A DNA stretch of 64,000 nucleotides. Source: Neoechinorhynchus agilis. Lineage: Eukaryota; Acanthocephala. Numbering within the stretch: the stretch's first letter is position 1; every line of letters starts with the position of its first letter. Positions 14,049-26,715 of this stretch are shown here, in pieces. Made by a program: the position numbers and the translations under genes. Where the stretch lies: contig CM121342.1 of NCBI GenBank assembly GCA_051530055.1, forward strand, positions 9,796,001-9,860,000, read 5' to 3'. A model generated the notes under the pieces. That model saw nothing but the letters and a program-made list of their open reading frames with translations. It made no database searches and was not told the DNA's origin.

Positions 14049-16381
14049 ATGAGTGAAGAGACTGCTTCTGAAACCAGCCGGTCTCATTCTGATCAACGAA
14101 AAGGACGTAGGAAATCCGAAGATGGCCAAATCGTTAGTGAAACTGGGTTCGATCCACTGTCAAAATTAGTGATTTATTCGTTAAATCCAAAAAATCGATT
14201 CATTCTCAAACTATACTGTCCTCGTCTTATCCAGAAATCATACGGTAATGAGAAAAGGTAATGCGAGTTGTTAACTGCAAATGTATTTTTAGCTTTCTCC
14301 TTAGATTTCTATGCCCTCCTCCGTGTATCAAGTTCGTTGGACCGAGATGGTCCAACTCTCAATTACAAAAATTTGTTGAAAAATCGAGAGATGGCAAAAT
14401 GTTAGCAGATGATCTCATATTGCATGTAAATTTGAAAGGGGAAGCTCCCGTTACATTATCCTTAAAAAACGAGGTATTTTCCAGATTATGTATAATTAAA
14501 AATTTGAAAATCGTTCAAAAGATCTCGATGCTCATCTCAGGATTATTCACAACGGATTTGGAAAGAAGCAAGAAATCCAATTTGGAAATAAGTATTCACC
14601 AATTCGGTGGATATCAGATGGCTCGAATTCTAAGCAGTGGCATAAACGTAGTCACAAAGCCGTCCAGAAGGCAACTTATTCGTTTTCCCCGATACATGGG
14701 ATCTTACCGGACGTCCAAATCTAATCACAGAACCTTCAATAATGATCCGCCCGATGATGATAATAACGAAGTTTCCACGCTATTCAACAGTCTGTGTCTC
14801 ATGTCCGGCATGCAAGTTTGCATCTTCTGTCGCTCAAGGGCTCATGCTCTTCACACTCTGTTTCTCCACACGAATAAAACAGGATGGAATGAAGATTCAA
14901 TTATCGGTGTTACTGATAACAGCATCGAAGATCCTGCTTTGACCTGCAGTGCAACCCAGTGGACTCCTTTTCAAATCTTTAAAAAAGATCCCGATTATCC
15001 TGAGTCTAAAATCGATGAGACGGAATATGGTACTATTTGTGAAGATGTTGTTGTACCCGGTCCAATTACCGTAGGATCCAGTGTAATCATTCGAAATGAA
15101 AGTACTGGTATTTGCTCGCCTAGTATGGTTAGTTCTTTGAATTTAATCTTTCACGATATTCCGATTTTTACTTCGAAATTGGGAATTAGTCGGTCTAGCA
15201 TACTTTTAGATTATTATTTTTCGATGAATACAATTTTTGTATTCAGTGACTTCCATTGGACATAGAAAAATTTTCAAGAATTCCTTTCTGACCTAAAGGC
15301 AAGGGGTTTCCATACCGGTTACTATTTTTAGAAATATTTCATTAACTATTCCTCTATTGACTATGTAGTCTTTGGCAAAATGAGAAGAATAGAGATTGAT
15401 TCGGACTTCATGTTGTTGTAAGTTTTCATATAATAAGATTTGAAAATGTGAAGAAGTCCGACGAGAAGGACGAAATATTGAGAATTCATAAATCAATCTC
15501 TATTCTTTAGCATTTGTTGTAAATTCACATTGGATTTCGAAATTACAATTAAGGTCTTTTAAAACGCCTATAATTCTTTGTAGATTGTAGAGAAAGTCGG
15601 TACGGACGCTCAATGTGAAGATGTGAAGATATTGGAAGAGAAAGGACTTAATATAGTATGTCAGCTCCATAAATACGCCCTTCGCTTAGAACAAGCAGAT
15701 CATCCCTCTAATCTATTTCTCACTGCTCATAACAATGGTGAGCTCCAATTCGAAGAACCGAATGGTTTGGTTAGTTCTCTGATTTTCTTTTCCCGAGTCT
15801 TCAATTTCCTTACATTTAGGATAGATCCGTTAACTCAAACAAGAATTTTGGAATGGCGTTCCTTCAAACATGGTCCTTTGTAACTGTTGAAGAAATCAGT
15901 TTCTCGTGGGCTATAGATAATACGTTCGCTGGAATAGTGAACAACATTGTTCCTCGGGTTATTAGTGTTTGTGTAAGCGTTTTATCTTTTAAAATGAAAA
16001 GCGGTTAAACTTAACAAATATTTTTCGACGTAGACTTTAAGTATTTGTGAGGGTGAACATTTGGTTGAAGTAATTGGTGTTCATCTTTTGCCCATTCACA
16101 TTGTATATTTTGGTTCATTGGCAGCTGTGACGACCTATAGAACATCGAGACAGCTACTTGCTATTGCGCCGATTAAGGAACTTCATTTTGGCAATCGGTC
16201 GTGTACTGTTTCTAATTCAGATCAAAATAATCGATTGTATCGGTTTGAAAAGGGTAGATTGGTGAGTGCTTCTATTAGTATACAGTATCCTAAAATTAAA
16301 AAATAGATAGTCCCGGTGAGCATAGCTAGACCCGATGGAGTCGCTTTTCCAACAGACATTGATTTTGTTTATGAGCTTTGA
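14049..16381 (+). CDS. Divergent CSL (RBPJ/Su(H)/LAG-1) transcription factor
   Basis: The nuclear DNA-binding partner of the Notch intracellular domain. Six exons were read: 14049-14257, 14305-15127, 15584-15769, 15820-15972, 16052-16261 and 16307-16381, giving 551 aa in frame. The Rel-homology N-terminal domain is marked by QKSYGNEKR joined across intron 1 to FLCPPPCIKFVG, the DNA-contact core of all CSL proteins. The beta-trefoil follows (INVVTKPSRRQ; LCLMSGMQV; CEDVVVPGPITVGSSVIIRN), then the C-terminal Ig-like domain ending in PDGVAFPTDIDFVYE. Much of the rest is strongly diverged from vertebrate or fly CSL, with a ~40-aa Asp/Asn-rich insert after the trefoil start. The ATG lies 8 nt after an acceptor-like AG. 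Intron 2 (15128-15583) contains a fold-back element. The residue-level assignment is secure. Whether it is the sole CSL or a fast-evolving paralogue is not decidable here. Confidence 0.9.
15386..15506. repeat. Fold-back MITE in the CSL intron
   Basis: The inverted ends AGAATAGAGATTGATT (15386-15401) and its complement (15491-15506) enclose an inner arm GAAGTCCGACGAGAAGGACG followed by AAATATTGA. The same inner arm recurs in the elements at 22238-22359, 49215-49363 and about 50113. The central loop is diverged. Confidence 0.7.
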
Positions 16382-16766
16382 TGAATAAAAGAGCATCTGA
16401 TATTGAATGAAGAGAGATAATCGGAGAGTGGCATGTTTTTTCAAATGATAAGACAAAAAGTTCTTGAATTATAAATGGTCATGGAAATTCAGCTATAGAA
16501 TCGATACTCATTGAACTTAACTCCATAGGCCAAAGTTCGAAATTCGCGACATGAGACTATCTTTAAAGACCAAACATTTTTACAAATAAAATGGAATGGT
16601 CTGATTGTGTCATAGATGGGTACAGGATACGACGAATTGGTATGGCATCGATCGTGATTTTATGACCGATCATACTTAAAAGTAAATCAGTTGATATTAT
16701 TAATTGAGAAATATCAAAATTTATTTGCGATTAATTAACCGATTCTTAATCCCATTTAAAATTCAG
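16382..16766. other. Intergenic DNA 3' of CSL
   Basis: AT-rich, no gene seen. Its right end passes into LTR-like sequence of the neighbouring Gypsy fossil at about 16767. Confidence 0.45.
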
Positions 16767-17900
16767 TCAGATGTGTGGCGAGTACGTCAGAGGTCCACCA
16801 ATCGATATGCACGCATGGTGCATGGAGTACAACTAGAAAACAGAGCGCGTTGGTTTTTGTGTTGAACTACATTGGTGACCCCGACGCTTGTTAGCGAAGC
16901 AACAAGATATGCACAGTCAGGCATCGATTCAAGCGGTAAACATGAAATTGCCACCTTTTTGGATCGAACAATCCCGAGTGTGGTCCGTACAAGCTGAGGC
17001 TCAATTTGCACTGAGGGGCATTACGGCAGACGACGCCAAATTCTATTACGTCCTCGCAGCTCTGGATCAAAATACTGCCGGACGAGTAATAGATCTCCTG
17101 GAGACTCCGCCGCAACAAAAGAAGTACGACGCACTCAAAGACCGCTTACTCGATACATTTTCCTTGTCGGAATACGAGCGTGCCAGCCGAATTCTACACA
17201 TGGAGGAACTAGGGGACGCTCAACCATCAGAACTCATGGACAAGATGTTAGGATACCTCGGGACAGGTGTTCATGGAGCGGCTACCTGAGGATATGCGCT
17301 CGGTACTTGTTCACTCCAAGATTACGGATCCCCGTAAACTTGCACAAGCAGCCGACGAATTGTTCAGGGCAAAGCGGTCCACCGCGGGATCGATTAAACA
17401 AAACACCGATTTTATATTCCCTGTCGAACAAACCAAAAAGGAGCAAACGGATATTTGCTTCTATCACCAACGGTACGGCAACTGCGCCAAGCGTTGCCGA
17501 CCACCTTGTTCGATGGCACAAGACGCGTTTAAAAAACTGCTAAGGAAATAAACACGTTATTCTATGTTCACGACAGTGGGACAGGTCGACGATTTCTAGT
17601 GGACACCGGTGCCGAGGTGAGTGTTATGCCGGCGTCGATAGCTGATAAGTCAGTTAGTGCACAAAGCCGAACACTTACCGCGGCTAACGGCTCCTCAATC
17701 AAAACATTCGGAAGCCGGATGGTGGTGCTTCGTTTCGGTAAATGGACGATTAAGTGGAAGTTTCTGATCGCAGCTGTGCGGCAACCGTTGCGGGGGGGGC
17801 TGATGAGTGCATTCCCGGGCATCAGTACTCACGATTTCTCGGGTACTGAGGTGAAGCATGCGCTGATGACATACAAACACCGTTCAAAAATTCGAAATTA
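16767..17900 (+). mobile_element. Gypsy LTR retrotransposon fossil (CsRn1-like), 5' part
   Basis: A broken, 5'-end copy. In order it has the end of a 5' LTR, a primer-binding region (TTGGTGACCCCGAC at 16872), a gag stretch (starting near 16908, with LPPFW near its N-terminus and a CX2-type pattern YHQRYGNCAKRCRPPC) and the start of the protease (LVDTGAEVSVMP, with the aspartic-protease DTGA). The gag and protease style is that of the CsRn1 branch of Gypsy/Metaviridae (inference from family resemblance). The polymerase and 3' LTR are missing and the copy carries a few breaks. Higher GC than its surroundings and still-readable protein suggest a moderately young fossil. Confidence 0.85.
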
Positions 17901-18458
17901 GTATGTTCAATCATAACTCTTGAGATTGCTCTAAAAATCTTAAAAAATTGCTTAGATGTTTTATAAACCTGCTAATTGCGCTTTTTACAATAGAAAAATG
18001 GCAAAACAGCCAATCATGATTCTGCAAAAACTCAGTAATGAAATGTAATTTCGACTTAGATAAATGTTGATAAAAGGTAACGATCGAAAGGACGTAATTC
18101 AAGAGGACATTTGGGTGATAAAGGCAATAAAAATTATAAAAGTGCAAACGAATTCCAGAGAAGTTGACAGCATTGGATTTATTTTAATTTTTAAACTAGT
18201 AAATGAATGATGTTTTACACAAAAGCTCATGCTGAAAATAGAATACAAATCAAAATAGAGAATCTTCAGCGCTATAATTTGTATGATTTTAGTATTAGTA
18301 AGTTTAAAGATGGAAAAATGAAATAAATTTTTTATTATGTGCTATATTCGTCCGTGGAAATTCCACTTTTGATTGCTGAAAATACTATAGAGGTGAATGA
18401 CAATCATTTATATTCTTCTAATTTTGCTATCCAATCTTTTTATTCGAAAAATGACACC
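17901..18458. other. Intergenic DNA between the Gypsy fossil and ACAP
   Basis: AT-rich. Presumed 3' UTR of the ACAP-like gene on the right. Nothing else recognised. Confidence 0.5.
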
Positions 18459-21400
18459 TCAAAACCCAATCGATCTTTTTGAAAGAAACATGCCTCTCTT
18501 TCTCCTTACGCTCTTGGTTGGCTTTAAAGATTTATCACCTGTTAAGCTTTCTGATGAATCTTCAACATCGCTATGTATTGCTCCCACTGACATGGTCTTT
18601 GCCAATGTAGGCGAAGTCGAATTAAAGATGCCGAGACATTCTTTGTATCCGAACTGCTGAGCAAAATTAATGGCTGAAAGTCCTTTACAGTTAAGTATGA
18701 AATAGTTAGCTCCATGATCTATTAGACTTTGGACGGCCATAGGATGATTGTACTGTACAGCAATATGAATCGGGCAATTCCCGTCAATATCAGGCATGTC
18801 TATAAGGGAAGGTGTTGCGCTGAAAACAGAAATTAAATTGAAAAACAATTGGGAGATTATAAACGAACAGGGATGAGGGTTGGGCATTGAGCAAAATGAA
18901 TTCTAAAATTTCCGGCATTTGCTCATCGTAGAATTGGATAGCGTAAAACAACGCACTCCATTGATTCTTGTCTTGATGATTAGGTTTAAGAAATTCGAAT
19001 CGTTCAGCATGAGCTCTTAAAACCGTCAAAATATCATGATATTCCAATGCTGCTTTGATCTGCTCAAAGCTGATTGGTTGGGATTTCTTCACGAACATCC
19101 TCTTGATGTACTTGTCATCAGCAGCAAGTTTACGACCTCTTTCTTGAATTATATTTGCGTAACTTTTGTCGTCTGAACTATCGAAGATTTCTTCGAATAC
19201 TGCGTTGAACTTCGCGTTTCCTATGCTAACCGCAAGCTACAAATCAGTGTAATATGTTGTATTAAAAAATTAAACACTCACCAACAGGATTTCTGGCCGA
19301 ATATAATCCATATCGAGAGATTGGGTTTTCGAAATATGAACACCGAAATCTCTATGAACTCCGCAACATTCAATGCAGATACAAATCCCCAGATTGATTA
19401 CAATCCAGTCCGGGGCTAAAAGAGGAGCTCCAATAATTCCATAATGCCATCACAAATGCGTCCTGTGTACCAAACTTGACTAATTTAAATAGTTCTTGAT
19501 ATATTTTAGATTAAATATAAAAATTGAACAACGTGAATAACAAGAAAGATTAAATATTAAACACAAGTCTACATTTATTATTTAGCTAGAGAAAAAATCG
19601 CCACTAGCGTTTTTTTATTAGGTTTATAATTAAATTTCAACGTTCAAAAACTACGGTTTTCAATTTAAACATACCTTCTGCTTTACAATCACAGCATTTA
19701 TCATTTCCCGGCGAAGATCTGACTTGTTCGATAATATTATCTTTTGAACTAGCAACGGAAATTAGTGCACCCATTGATTGCTTTCCATTCTTGTCGATGG
19801 AATTCATCGCCGAAAATATCGACCGTTTCTGTGCAGCAGAAAATACGTCGACCCACCTATTTACTTTGCCTTTGAAATTATTCACTACAAATAATTACCT
19901 ACTGTCGGAATTCACTCTCCGTCTCACACATTAATCTAAGCTTTTTGAATACTAAATTACAAAAATTAGGTTTTTATGCCGAGTGCAAATTTGAATTACT
20001 AGTTGCCGATATAATATTGAATCGTCTACTGCGCAATTCCACGTCCTTATGAAGTTTTTAGAAATTAAAAATCAATTAGTTTAAGTACCTGTATTGAACA
20101 AGTTATTATCGGAATTGATATAATCGGTTTTTTGACCTAAATTATATAAGCGTGTGTACTTTATTTTAAAATATTTATTTGTTTAAAAATTAGAATAGTG
20201 AAGGTCGGAAAAAAGAACACTCGAATTTTTCAACGAAGTTATTGCAAAATATAATATTTCCATTTTATATTAGAACCCTACGAATAATGAAATTATACTC
20301 GGTTTCGATTATTGATGAATTTCAATATAACCGAAAAAATGACCAAAATCAACCTAAAACTTGTCAGTGCAATTGGCTTAAAACTATTTTACTCCATCTG
20401 AATAATCATGAATTTAAAAATTTGCAGCTAAATGTGTTTAAACTGTTCCCTTATTAAGGGTTATTAGTTCTTTTTAACTACAATTTAACTTCATTGATAT
20501 TTTTATTGCAGTGAGTGTTATGAACGTTTAGATTTTAACGAGCAGATTGTTAATTTTACTTCTATGAACTTGTAAGTTTTTCAGCAAATAACTATTTTTG
20601 AAAACGCAGTAGACGCTTTTACATTTTCCTTGTAAAGCGAAAATATCCCGTTTTTCACTTGACAAATCCTTGGTTTCCACTTTGATCCCGACAAATAATC
20701 ACTCTCAACTAGAATTAAACTTGTTTTCTCCACGATTGTAATTTCTCCAGATTTCGAAATGGTCGAAATACTTATTCGCTTCTTTTAGGAAAACGATTTT
20801 TTCAGAGAGTTGAAATTAAAGAAACCCTTACATTTTCAGCTGTGGTGATTCCTTTCAGCTGTAAATCAAGATTGTCCAATACCGATGATTGTTTTGCAGC
20901 AATAGTTATAAAGTCATTAAAAGCTTCACCTTGTTCAGGTGTGGATATCAGTATTTCTTGAAGATTGACACTTGGACTTCTACTCAAAAATTACAAGAGT
21001 AAAACACTTGTTTGTCCAAATGAATATAATTACATTTGATAACAATGTTGTTGAAGCACAGCAATTATTCGTTCTGGCAAAATAAAATGTGCCAGAATCT
21101 CAATATCCAATGCTTGTTTGCAAAACTAAAAAATTAGCATAATATTTCTATTCAGAACAATGGCACTCACATCAATGATCAACAATCTAGCGTACTTGTT
21201 TGCCGTTATTGCCGATTCGTTATCTTCACCTGTAATTTCCTAAAAATGTGAACATTTTTCATCGATTTGTTGAACATTCGAATTAACAAACGTTAGCTTT
21301 CCTCGACCTTTCAATAAGACCGCGGTGTTGTTTAGGATCTCCTCTGCATAAATCTCACAATTTTCATCAAAATAAAAAACGGATCAAACTCACTTCTTCT

Positions 21401-22624
21401 CCTTGAGCGATTTTAATGCTCGTTCTAACGCTTTTTGTTTCGTGTGCTTTAATTGGAGTGGGATTGAGAAAGTTAGTGAAAGAACGAACCAGTAAATCTT
21501 CTGAACAAGCATTAAGAACTTCGTCGATAGGATTTATCACCGTACAATTTATAGCAGACGTCTAAAATAATTTTTTAAAGTTAAAATTGTGAATCTCCAT
21601 TTGTTATACCAATTGTTGAAATGGTGAAACCTGCCGAAACGACATGCTTGAAAGTAACTTAAAATTTGATCCTTTTGGATCTTTTACAATACAGAGGAAA
21701 GATTGAACTCTATAGATATCTGGTGTAAACTCACTGATTGACATCAATTCCTTTGTACAGTTCGTAAAAATATCAACCGTATTGGATACTACGTTAGATC
21801 TTTATTAAATGAACGTAAAAGGTGTACTTACTCATTTGATCTCGAAAATTTGCAATGTCATTACGAACACCACTGAGCAGTTTATTTAGTGATCTAAGAT
21901 TCTAAAGGAGTTGTAGGCTGCTTTAGTTTAAGAGGACTTTTTATTCTATTTAAGATAAAGCTTCATTTTATTCTAATTAAAAAACAAATAAGTATAAAAG
22001 AATAACCAGCGTACATGTATATTTACTTGGAAAATTTTAATTATGAGATAAATCCAATAGATTAGTCGAATTAGAAATTAAAATATATTTTCGCTCTCAA
22101 GTTAATAATTTCAGAATTCATTAAAACAAAAGCTAAAAAATCGCCAAGAAATGACCTTTTTTAGAGAATTTGCGCTTAAATTTCCACGTTTCCCATTATT
22201 TGTTTTGTTTGATGATATAAAGATTGATTATTTGCCTTTCACACAATATTTCGTCCGTCTCGTCGAACTTTTTCAGGCTGTTAAAGTGTTTTATTCTCGC
22301 ACGAATAAAAAACTTAAAAACCTGAAGAGTCCGACGCGATGTACGAAATATTGTGTGAACCAAAGAAAGCATATCCACGGAAACAACTTCTTTACAACAT
22401 TATTTTCGGAAATAAAAAAAGTAAAAATGATTTTCCATGATTTATGTTAAGTTTCTCAAAACTCGTCATTATCGCGTTCAAAATTTTACCTGTAGAATAC
22501 TGTTACAATGTTCCAGTATTTCCTTTACATGTTGATCAATCGCAGTATCATGAACATCAAGAACTTTTTCATTTTGTAATAGAGTGGTGATTTTAACGAT
22601 TTTCTTAAGATCACTAGTTGGCAT
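18459..22624 (-). CDS. ACAP-like ArfGAP with BAR-position, PH, ArfGAP and ankyrin regions
   Basis: A GTPase-activating protein for Arf at membranes (family knowledge). It is read as at least a dozen small minus-strand exons with ~45-60-bp introns. Exon 1, 22490-22624, starts [16 protein letters not shown]; exon 2 is 21832-21901. The N-terminal half is helical and sits where ACAPs have a BAR domain, but its identity is inferred from position. A PH domain follows at about 20760-19830 ([19 protein letters not shown], then [19 protein letters not shown]). The ArfGAP zinc finger is unmistakable: CCDC, 16 residues, then CIEC, with catalytic Arg in [14 protein letters not shown] (about 19680-19290). 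The C-terminus has ankyrin-like repeats ([21 protein letters not shown]; 18500-19000). An acceptor-like CTAG lies 11 nt before the ATG. Intron 1 holds a fold-back element. Exon borders in the middle are approximate. Confidence 0.85.
22238..22359. repeat. Fold-back MITE in ACAP intron 1
   Basis: TTCACACAATATTTCGT at 22238 and its complement ending 22359 form the outer arms. The inner arms include GAAGAGTCCGACGCGATGTA and its partner. The loop contains TGTTAAAGTGTTTTATTC, shared with other elements in the window. Confidence 0.8.
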
Positions 22625-22639
22625 TTTTTACAAATCTAG

Positions 22640-23249
22640 AAAAAAACAGGCATATCGGAGATGTACAAGTACTTTGAATGTATTCTCACGAGAAGGAGAG
22701 TAGTGACACATACCGTAGGTTGACGAATGTTCACCTCAACGACGCGAATAGCTTACGATGAGTTTTCAATGTCACTCTCATAAAAGCCAAATGAATTTGT
22801 AAACGATTATGTGGTTGTACGACAATGAGTTTTTGCCGCGCTAATACTAATTTTTTATCTTATGGTGATAATAGTAGCTGTCACATTTACCTGACATTCA
22901 ATCGACTCACGTTACGAGGTTTCTTCATGTCTAAGAAAATGCTTATCTGCCGTAATGGTTCGAACCAATTTTAAAAATTCTGGATCTCCTTTTATGATTT
23001 CACATTGAAAAAAATATGTTGAATCATTCTTTGAAAGTGAAACTATAAAAAAGCGTGACGGATACTAGTGACTTTGCGGATAAGATTAATCAATATACTT
23101 AAATTCCAGGTTTTACCTCTGATAGTGTTTCGTATATCAGCTAATCTGCTCGTTTAAATCCGATTTCAGTTCTTAATATCTAAATGGTGAAACGATTTTA
23201 AGTGAATAAGAGTTTAAAATTGAACGAAGACGTATTCTCACAGCTTAGC
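22640..23249. other. Upstream region of ACAP
   Basis: Probable promoter or outron of the minus-strand ACAP gene. No ORF or repeat of note. Its right side grades into the 3' end of the LINE remnants. Confidence 0.45.
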
Positions 23250-24334
23250 ATTCTAAAATTAAATCCGAGTTCGATAAATACCATTTTTATCATCCGGTCG
23301 GCGATGTCCGTTCTTGTGGTAATTGGTGTTTATTGTTTGCAGGAGCTCTTGTGAGGTTGGTCTTTCCTCAGGTTCATTACAAGTTATGATATCCAAGACG
23401 ATTGGGCAGCATGGAAAAAGGAGCGTAGATATAGTGAGGTGCGAGGTCGAAGGAGGGTGAAACGAATTAGGATTACGAGTGCTGTGCTCGTGTGAATAGG
23501 GAGCGATATGTGGAAGAAATTGTGGTGTAAGGGTTGAGAGGCGTTTTGATTGTTTTATGAAAATAGCATCAAGGCATTCGGTGAGAGGAGGAAAGTCAGC
23601 TGTGTGAATTTTAGATGCTCTTTTGTGAAGAATTTCAAAACGGCGGATTGGCGATTTGGAAAGGTTGCAAAAGGCGGGATAATCGTAGGTGAGGGATGGC
23701 AAAATAAATCAAAGGTAAAATTTGTAGAGGTCGGGTGAAGGTATTCCTAAATGTCGGAGGTGTTTAAGAAGATAACTTTTAAAAGTGTTGTGCTTGAGGG
23801 AGAGAGTGACGTGCGAGTCCCATTTCAAGTTTGATTGAAATTGGATACCCAGAATTCTTAGGGAGTTTACTCGTAGGATGTCATTAAGAAGCTCAGGGGA
23901 TGTTGTGGGGTTGCGGGAGAGAGGGGATCATTTCGTAGCATGGAATTTTTATGTGTGCGATTTCGTTAGAGGTTAAGGAGAGGGAGAGGTGGGGTGGTTG
24001 TTGTTATATGAGGGTGATATCGTCGGCATAAAAGAAAAGTTTAGAGTGAGAGGAGAGATGTTTGAAGTTGTTTAGAAAAGTATTAAAGAGAAGTGGTGAC
24101 AGCACAGCACCTTGAGGTACGCCTTTGGCGAGGGTTAGGCTGATAGAGGAGGTAGAACGGCAGTGAATGTATTGTTTGCGATTCTTAAGATAAGATTCGA
24201 GCCAGCGGATCTGCCACAAGTTAAAACCGAAATTAGAGAAGGTCCGGGGGAGTAAATGGGCTACGGAGTCGAATGATTTCGGTAAGTTAAGTTGAATAAG
24301 ACGGGTGACGGGCAAAGGATTACAAACAAACACG
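23250..24334 (-). mobile_element. LINE remnant (Jockey/CR1-like), RT core and C-terminal part
   Basis: A degraded non-LTR retrotransposon on the minus strand. At 24004-24300 lies the reverse-transcriptase core, with KGVPQGAVLSPLLFN and the catalytic box FYADDITLI. Downstream at 23259-23702 is a C-terminal region with RRFEILHKRA and a Pro/His/Ser-rich tail. Frames are interrupted and the 5' half is absent. Style matches Jockey or CR1 clades; I cannot separate these by eye. It abuts the 3' tail of the next LINE copy. Confidence 0.8.
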
Positions 24335-25490
24335 TTTTATTTATTTATTTAAACAACTATACCCGCCCCATGTATCTTTGGTTTTCGAAGTATAGTTGGT
24401 TGTGCTCTTTCCTCTGATTCAGTTACTATTTAAAAATGACTGAGCAGCAGGAAAGAAGGAATGAAGGTGGGTTTTGGTTCGCGATTTGTGCGGATTGAAG
24501 GAGGATGGCTTGTGCGTTCTATGAGGGTGGGTGAATGTGGTAATATGGTGAAGTATCTTCACTCTTCATGATAAGTTTTATTAACGTTTTTTCAAAACCT
24601 GATTAACTGCAAAAACCAAAAACAAAACGCACACACCCCCAAACATCGTTTGGTCATTATCGATCGAACGCGCAGTGCGTGTCACGATCGCTCACTATAT
24701 AACATTTCTCCCCTCCTTAATTGAGACCGGAGGTGTCGTAATCGTTTAACCACTCAGGTCGACGTCGTATTCTCGTACTCCTTCGCAATGGGTCCGTAAC
24801 ATTGGATCCCCTTTCCGTCTCATTCGTTGGTTCATCATTGATGGGCTCATTGGGCGTTTGTTCCCCGTGCGGCAATTCCCCTGCCTCTGCTATGGCTACT
24901 GCTGGTCTTTGAGGTGGCGACGTTGCATTTTATGTATTGTGCTCGATTTGTCAAATATGAAAAGAGCCATCGAATTTGCCAAGTATCCAGTCCCAAATCG
25001 GAACAGGCTTCGATAAGCTTGTGATGTTCCACAGAGTCGAACGCTTTACGAGGGACGGTTTGGAATCAACATTTTGGATGAGCGCGTCATAAATGCAGAG
25101 TAGAGCATCTGTGGCTGAATATTTAGGGCGAAATCCAAATTGTAGGGGCGACAGTTGGGAGCTTGGGGAGAAGGCGCGCTTTAAAGCATTTTTCAAAAAC
25201 TTTGGAGAGCGCCGGACGGATAGAGATGGGGCGAAAAGATGACGAAGATACTGGAAGTCCATTTTTTGGTAATAAGGTTACCCTGGCCATTTTTAAAAAT
25301 GATGGATAGATTCCCGATGCGAAACTATGATTGACGATGGTAGTCAATGGGTCAATGATTTCCGGTATGATAAAGCGAACAGCCCAGTTAGGAATGCCCA
25401 AATGTGGGGATCCATTGCGTGGCAGTTTCTTGAGATGCTGAAACACTTTGAGGGAGAAAATCAGTGGGGGTAACTTCGAAGAGTCCATTT
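24335..25490 (-). mobile_element. LINE remnant with TAAA tail, interrupted by a Gypsy piece
   Basis: A second copy on the same strand. At 25123-25488 and 24951-25262 lie RT segments (NWAVRFIIPEIIDPL; FRPISIRPALSKVFEKC; LQFGFRPKYSATDAL). The frame changes between them. After a foreign insert (about 24560-24925) the sequence ends in a 3' UTR with a (TAAA)-type tail at 24335-24350, typical of Jockey/CR1/L2 LINEs. Part of the RT core is lacking, so this copy is internally deleted as well as interrupted. Confidence 0.7.
24560..24925 (-). mobile_element. Gypsy LTR retrotransposon fossil, 3' end piece inside a LINE
   Basis: On the minus strand a short Pro/Arg-rich polyprotein C-terminus (RRSTRIRRRPEWLNDYD) is followed by an LTR start TGTTATATAG (its first base at 24704) and part of the LTR. 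This arrangement is typical of Gypsy elements. The piece is truncated at both ends and lies within LINE sequence, so it landed after that LINE copy. The left border is uncertain. Whether it belongs to the same family as the 16.8-kb fossil cannot be told, since the parts do not overlap. Confidence 0.65.
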
Positions 25491-25559
25491 TTTGTGTAGC
25501 TTTAAGTTGGATGTCACCGTCGTTTGGTGAGCATAGCTTTGCGTTGATGGAATCGAGGC

Positions 25560-26240
25560 TCGCCTTTAATTCAGAGGCAGACAGGTATGCGAAAGGTTCA
25601 GGGTTCCGTAGCCCAATGGATGAAGCGTGTCATAAATTCAAAGTAGGGCATCGGTTTGAGAAAATCTGGGCCGGAATCGGAATTGTAGGGCCGATAATTT
25701 GTTGTTGAGTAGTGAAAGAAGGCGAGATTTAAAACATTTTTCGATAATTTTTGAAAGAGCGGCGGGTAGAATGAATATTGGACGGAATGATTCGGCCGAA
25801 ATTGGATGCCCTTTTTTGGAAGAAGTATAACATCAGCAGTTTCCAGGCATGAGGGTCGATGCCACATAAAAAGCTGAGGTTCATAATGTGGGTTACAGAG
25901 TCGATGAGTTCGGGGATGACGCAGCGAAGAGCCCAGTTTGGGATTTCGAATTGAGAGGACGAATTTCGAGATAATTTCTTGAGATGCTGTAGTACTTGGC
26001 ATGACGCAACTAAGGGAAGTATCGGCGAGTTGACAAAAGTTTCAGATGTGGGCGTGAAAGATTGTGTGGTGTCTGGTGTGGAAATGGGATTGTGTGGTGC
26101 CTGATGCGGAACTGTGATTGTAATTTTAGTCAGGGCAGATGGTCTGATTGATGGAGTCCAGAACATGTTTTAATTCAGTGGAGGTCAAATTAGGGAAGGG
26201 ATCAGGGTTGCGTAGACCAAGTGAGTCCTTCACGGCCCGC
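25560..26240 (-). mobile_element. LINE remnant, N-terminal RT part
   Basis: A third minus-strand copy, related to the one at 24.3-25.5 kb: both share a QHLKKL(P/S)RN then PNWA(V/L)R segment. This one also retains a Pro/Thr/Ser-rich linker upstream (25950-26166). Frames are broken. The right edge is unclear, at about 26,240. Confidence 0.7.
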
Positions 26241-26715
26241 CACCATGTTGAGTTGCCACCTGAACGAAATTTAGAGCAAAGGAAGTTTTGTGGGCAACAA
26301 GAATTTTGTTAGCTAAAGCTATTTGTAGACGGGGAAAGTCTGGATATTTATTGCGATGGACCTTAGAAGCAAGCCGAATCCAAAAAATTGAAAGAGTTTA
26401 ATCGTTAGAAGGTCGCAGCTTCATCGGAGAAAATATAATGCTCCAATATTTACATCCTTATTTAATTCTTAAGAGAATTGGAAATGTGACATAAATTGTC
26501 ATTTCTAAACAAATCCGAGAAACACTGATGCTCCAAGACCTTCTTTCCAGTGTCAGACGGCAAGAAAAACCAAGAACTAAAATCATTCACAGACAACGGC
26601 TTCACTGAAGCAACGAATTAATCCTGCGAGCTAATTTTAATCAAGCAAATACTCCATTTCACGTCCTTCAGTTACACTCGCCGTCATATTATCTTTATAT
26701 CTTTTTCATCAACAC
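26241..26715. other. Intergenic DNA 3' of KMT5A
   Basis: The left part may be more LINE sequence. The rest is presumed 3' UTR of KMT5A. No gene seen. Confidence 0.45.
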
